Origin: Desulfurococcaceae archaeon
GTDB taxonomy: Archaea; Thermoproteota; Thermoprotei_A; Sulfolobales; Desulfurococcaceae
Assembly: GCA_023269825.1 (NCBI GenBank)
Contig: JAGDWI010000001.1
Span: 244,492-308,491 of the forward strand
Reading direction: 5' to 3'
DNA: 64,000 nucleotides
Within the stretch, counting starts at the first letter, position 1. The number at the start of each line of letters is the position of its first letter. Below are positions 61,512 through 64,000 of this stretch, in pieces. The notes beneath the pieces are model-generated. The model did not search any database. It was not told where the DNA came from and saw only the letters and a list, made by a program, of their open reading frames with translations. The translations under genes and the position numbers were made by a program.

Positions 61512-63219
61512 TCTTACACCTTGCTGTGCGAATTAACTCTAGGAACTCGCTTGTTCGTAAGGGCTTGAACACATTGTCTAGTGCAAGTTTCCTCGTTATT
61601 TGAATAATTTGTGGTGGTATAACATGGGATGATACGAGTTTCTCGTACTGGTATAATACTCTTCTAGGAGATCCACTGGTAATTATTTCGCCTTTGTTCA
61701 TCACGATTACTCTGCTAACATATAGACTAGTCAGGAACTCAATATCGTGTGTAGCAATTATGATTGTTTTACCGTTCTTTAATAATTGGTTTAATAACTC
61801 TGCTATCTCGCTCTTCCAGCCTTTATCCAGTCCAGCTGTGGGTTCATCCAGTACTAGAATGGGTGGATCATATATTAGTATTGATGCAATAGCCAGTCTC
61901 CGCTGTTCGCCCACAGAGAGCTCGAAGGGTGATTTTTCAGCTAAGTGATCTATTCCTAGGAATTTCAGTAGGTTCAATGCTTTCTCGTACGCGTTAGGGA
62001 TGTTTCTAATTTTTGCTGCAACTAATACCTCATCTATGACTGTTTCCTCGAAAAACTGGTGTAGAGGAGTTTGGAAAACTATTCCAACATAGTTCGATAA
62101 CTCAGTAACGCTTTTTCCACGTGTATCATGGCCATATACAGTAACTATGCCCCTTGTTGGCTTCAATAAGCCATTTAGATGTTTAAGCAGAGTCGTTTTA
62201 CCCGCTCCATTAGCACCTATTAATGCAATGACTTCTCCTCGGTTTACTTCTAGATTAATGTTTCTCAAAGCAACTTTGTTGTTGGGGTATTCGTACCATA
62301 GATCTCTGATCACAATAACCTTATCTCCATCCTCGTTACTCGTGTCTTCATCGAAACTCGTGTAGTTACGGCAATCATAACTATGAGGGCTACGCATTAA
62401 GTTGGTTTCATTAATGAATTCATCGATATCAAGTACTATCTTACTTAATCCAATTTTATGTGATAACTCAGCGGTAACAGGTGTTTCTATGCTTTGATCT
62501 CCTTTGATAATTAATTCCCTTACTATATCTCTGGGTTGCCCACTCATAGTAATCGTTTTATTTAGTACTATGAGTTTATCAGCATATTTAACTATGTCAG
62601 ATAACCTGTGCTCAAAGACTATTATGGTTATATTATCTTTCTTGTTGAGTTCGTTTAATAAGTTAATGAGGTTCGCGGCGCTGTATGGATCCAAGTGGGC
62701 TAACGGCTCGTCAAGTAATAGTATCTTGGGTTTTAGTGCTAGAACACTAGCAATGAGCACTTTTTGCGCTTCACCGCCCGATAATTCCAAGGTGTTCCTT
62801 TTCCTCAAGTGCTCTATTCCAAGTTCCTTCATAACTTGGTCTATTCTATCCCTGATGATACTTGGATCTATGTTTAAATTCTCCAGTGTAAACGCTAATT
62901 CTTCTTCAACAATCAAATTGACTATTTGGTTCTCCGGTACCTGGAAAACTGTGCCCACTAAGCCAACAATAGATCTAGGGCCTTTCTCAGCTACGTTGAT
63001 CCCATTAATGTAGACACTACCACGCAGTTCGCCACCATAAGAGTGAGGAATTAGCCCAGTTAACACTCTACAAAGTGTTGATTTCCCACCGCCCGAGGGA
63101 CCCGCTATGACCACGAACTCTCCTTCACTTACATCCATGTTAACGTTGATTAATGCAGGTGTTTTCGTCTTCGGGTAATTGTATGTTAAACCCTCAACGC
63201 TCACTATTATTTTAGCCAT
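61504..63219 (-). CDS. ECF transporter ATPase, two fused ABC domains, second cassette
   Basis: A 571-aa protein. First domain: Walker A GPSGGGKSTL, signature LSGGEAQKVLIASV, Walker B LLLDEPLAHLDPYS. Second domain: Walker A GANGAGKTTLLKHL, signature LSVGEQRRLAIASI, Walker B LVLDEPTAGLDKG. A long linker (about 245-300) separates them. Fused EcfA of this kind and the neighbouring S and T genes form one importer. Confidence 0.92.
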   Translation of the reverse strand: MAKIIVSVEGLTYNYPKTKTPALINVNMDVSEGEFVVIAGPSGGGKSTLCRVLTGLIPHSYGGELRGSVYINGINVAEKGPRSIVGLVGTVFQVPENQIVNLIVEEELAFTLENLNIDPSIIRDRIDQVMKELGIEHLRKRNTLELSGGEAQKVLIASVLALKPKILLLDEPLAHLDPYSAANLINLLNELNKKDNITIIVFEHRLSDIVKYADKLIVLNKTITMSGQPRDIVRELIIKGDQSIETPVTAELSHKIGLSKIVLDIDEFINETNLMRSPHSYDCRNYTSFDEDTSNEDGDKVIVIRDLWYEYPNNKVALRNINLEVNRGEVIALIGANGAGKTTLLKHLNGLLKPTRGIVTVYGHDTRGKSVTELSNYVGIVFQTPLHQFFEETVIDEVLVAAKIRNIPNAYEKALNLLKFLGIDHLAEKSPFELSVGEQRRLAIASILIYDPPILVLDEPTAGLDKGWKSEIAELLNQLLKNGKTIIIATHDIEFLTSLYVSRVIVMNKGEIITSGSPRRVLYQYEKLVSSHVIPPQIIQITRKLALDNVFKPLRTSEFLELIRTARCKSV

Positions 63220-63229
63220 CTCTATTCAT

Positions 63230-63991
63230 CTATACTGGTACCTTATCAACATATAGTATACCGGATAAACCGGGGACTCTCTTAATTGCTTTTACAACGG
63301 GAATAGCTACAGCTGTAACAATTAGAGCTTCAAATATGTATGCTACGAGGTAGTATATAGGACTAACCAAGTATAGGCTTCTAACGAAGTTTAAGTCACT
63401 TAAACCAAAAACACCCTCGTATACTGCTGGAACAGCGAAAATGAAGCATCCAAATGCCTTATCGACTTCTCTTGCTGCGAAAAACAATCCATATAATCCA
63501 ATAATCCTTGTTTTCGCTGAGTTGCTTCTAATGAGCTTAGGGATAAAGGGAGTTATTAATAAAGCAATTATTTTATCATAGAAAGCAATAGTGTAAACAT
63601 ACCATTGCTCTGTCACAGGATAAAATGGAGGTAGAAACATTGAGACAACAATTAGTATAAATAGCAGTATACTTGAAATCCACCATTTCCTAGTTATAAG
63701 TAAATATGCAGCAAGTGCCGATAACGCAGCAGCCGGTATGAATGGGATTCCATAAGGACTAGGAGCTGGTGTCAGAGTCTTAACAGTGTTACCGAGGAGT
63801 ACTGCTAGGGGGCCAGCTAAGGGACCCAGTATTAAACCGAAGATCGGGGACAATGCTGCACCTATATCCATACTAGCTGATGTACCAATTATGGGTAAAC
63901 CTGGTAGGAATAATAAGATGTAGTATAATGCAGCTCCAACTCCAATGAAAGCTACTATATATGCCGGTTTACTTTTTAAACTTGAACTCAT
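63230..63991 (-). CDS. ECF S component, substrate unknown
   Basis: A 253-aa membrane protein with about six to seven helices, typical of ECF S components. It begins at ATG 63991, close to the right edge, so its promoter is outside. It lies 10 bp upstream of the ATPase gene on the same strand. The substrate is not readable; GASMDIGAALSPIFGLILGPLAGP-type segments are common to several S families. Confidence 0.75.
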   Translation of the reverse strand: MSSSLKSKPAYIVAFIGVGAALYYILLFLPGLPIIGTSASMDIGAALSPIFGLILGPLAGPLAVLLGNTVKTLTPAPSPYGIPFIPAAALSALAAYLLITRKWWISSILLFILIVVSMFLPPFYPVTEQWYVYTIAFYDKIIALLITPFIPKLIRSNSAKTRIIGLYGLFFAAREVDKAFGCFIFAVPAVYEGVFGLSDLNFVRSLYLVSPIYYLVAYIFEALIVTAVAIPVVKAIKRVPGLSGILYVDKVPV

Positions 63992-64000
63992 GAAATTTCC

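Noticed and set aside
1-64000. CRISPR arrays, rRNA genes and phage genes
   Set aside because: No regularly spaced 24-37 bp repeats, no rRNA-like segments and no integrase, capsid or terminase genes were seen; the encapsulin is a cellular shell protein.

Overview
The window looks like chromosome of a hyperthermophilic archaeon of the Thermoproteota (Crenarchaeota), most likely the Desulfurococcales (Staphylothermus/Desulfurococcus-like). Reasons: an AT-rich genome with short, tightly packed operons; archaeal TATA boxes about 25 nt upstream of starts; a TATA-binding protein; a 610-aa archaeal ATP-type DNA ligase; a GPN-loop GTPase; NreA; IorAB; an archaeal secreted Lon-type protease; an encapsulin with a fused ferritin-like domain; and box C/D guide RNAs. 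The placement is inferred from gene content only.

Layout. 1-5.6 kb is a gene-poor accessory stretch: a dehydrogenase remnant, a YgjP-type metallopeptidase, small DNA-binding proteins, a GNAT acetyltransferase with a stop at codon 3, orphan ORFs, a 34-aa membrane peptide and a PD-(D/E)XK-like protein. At 5.7-5.88 kb lies a long, GC-rich rod-like hairpin with its own TATA box and a bulge-helix-bulge (BHB) motif at its base. 6-14.5 kb holds an amidohydrolase, a GC-rich RNA or IS605-like remnant, an AsnRS-related protein, TBP, a DUF2070 protein, a GPN GTPase and DNA ligase. 15-23 kb holds a tyrosine-phosphatase-like protein and a block of membrane or secreted proteins (M48 protease, secreted Lon, beta-propeller) with a membrane-linked HTH regulator. 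23.3-28.5 kb holds a split lipoate ligase (LplB/LplA), two polytopic glycosyltransferases, a metallophosphatase and tRNA-Lys. 28.5-32.4 kb carries IorAB. 33-36.6 kb is a possible nucleic-acid repair group (Fe-S endonuclease III-like, SplB-like radical SAM, NreA). A GC-rich RNA candidate follows at 36.7-36.94 kb.

36.9-46.3 kb is dominated by transport: an MFS carrier, a divergent metal ABC system with its own NikR-like regulator and a palindromic operator, and an NSS-family sodium symporter with a 50-aa MetS-like partner. 46.5-50.8 kb holds a YkoDCE-like ECF vitamin transporter and an encapsulin/ferritin pair. 51-55 kb holds a SerK-like kinase, a P-type cation ATPase and OsmC. 55.4-58.6 kb clusters homologues of three methanofuran-pathway enzymes (MfnF, MfnE, MfnB) beside a MobA-like guanylyltransferase, unexpected in this lineage. 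The window ends with two divergent paralogous nucleotidyltransferases and a second complete ECF transporter.

Four box C/D sRNA candidates (14.65, 27.41, 46.4 and 51.97 kb) and three GC-rich structured RNA candidates (5.7, 7.7 and 36.7 kb) make the non-coding content the most novel part of the window.
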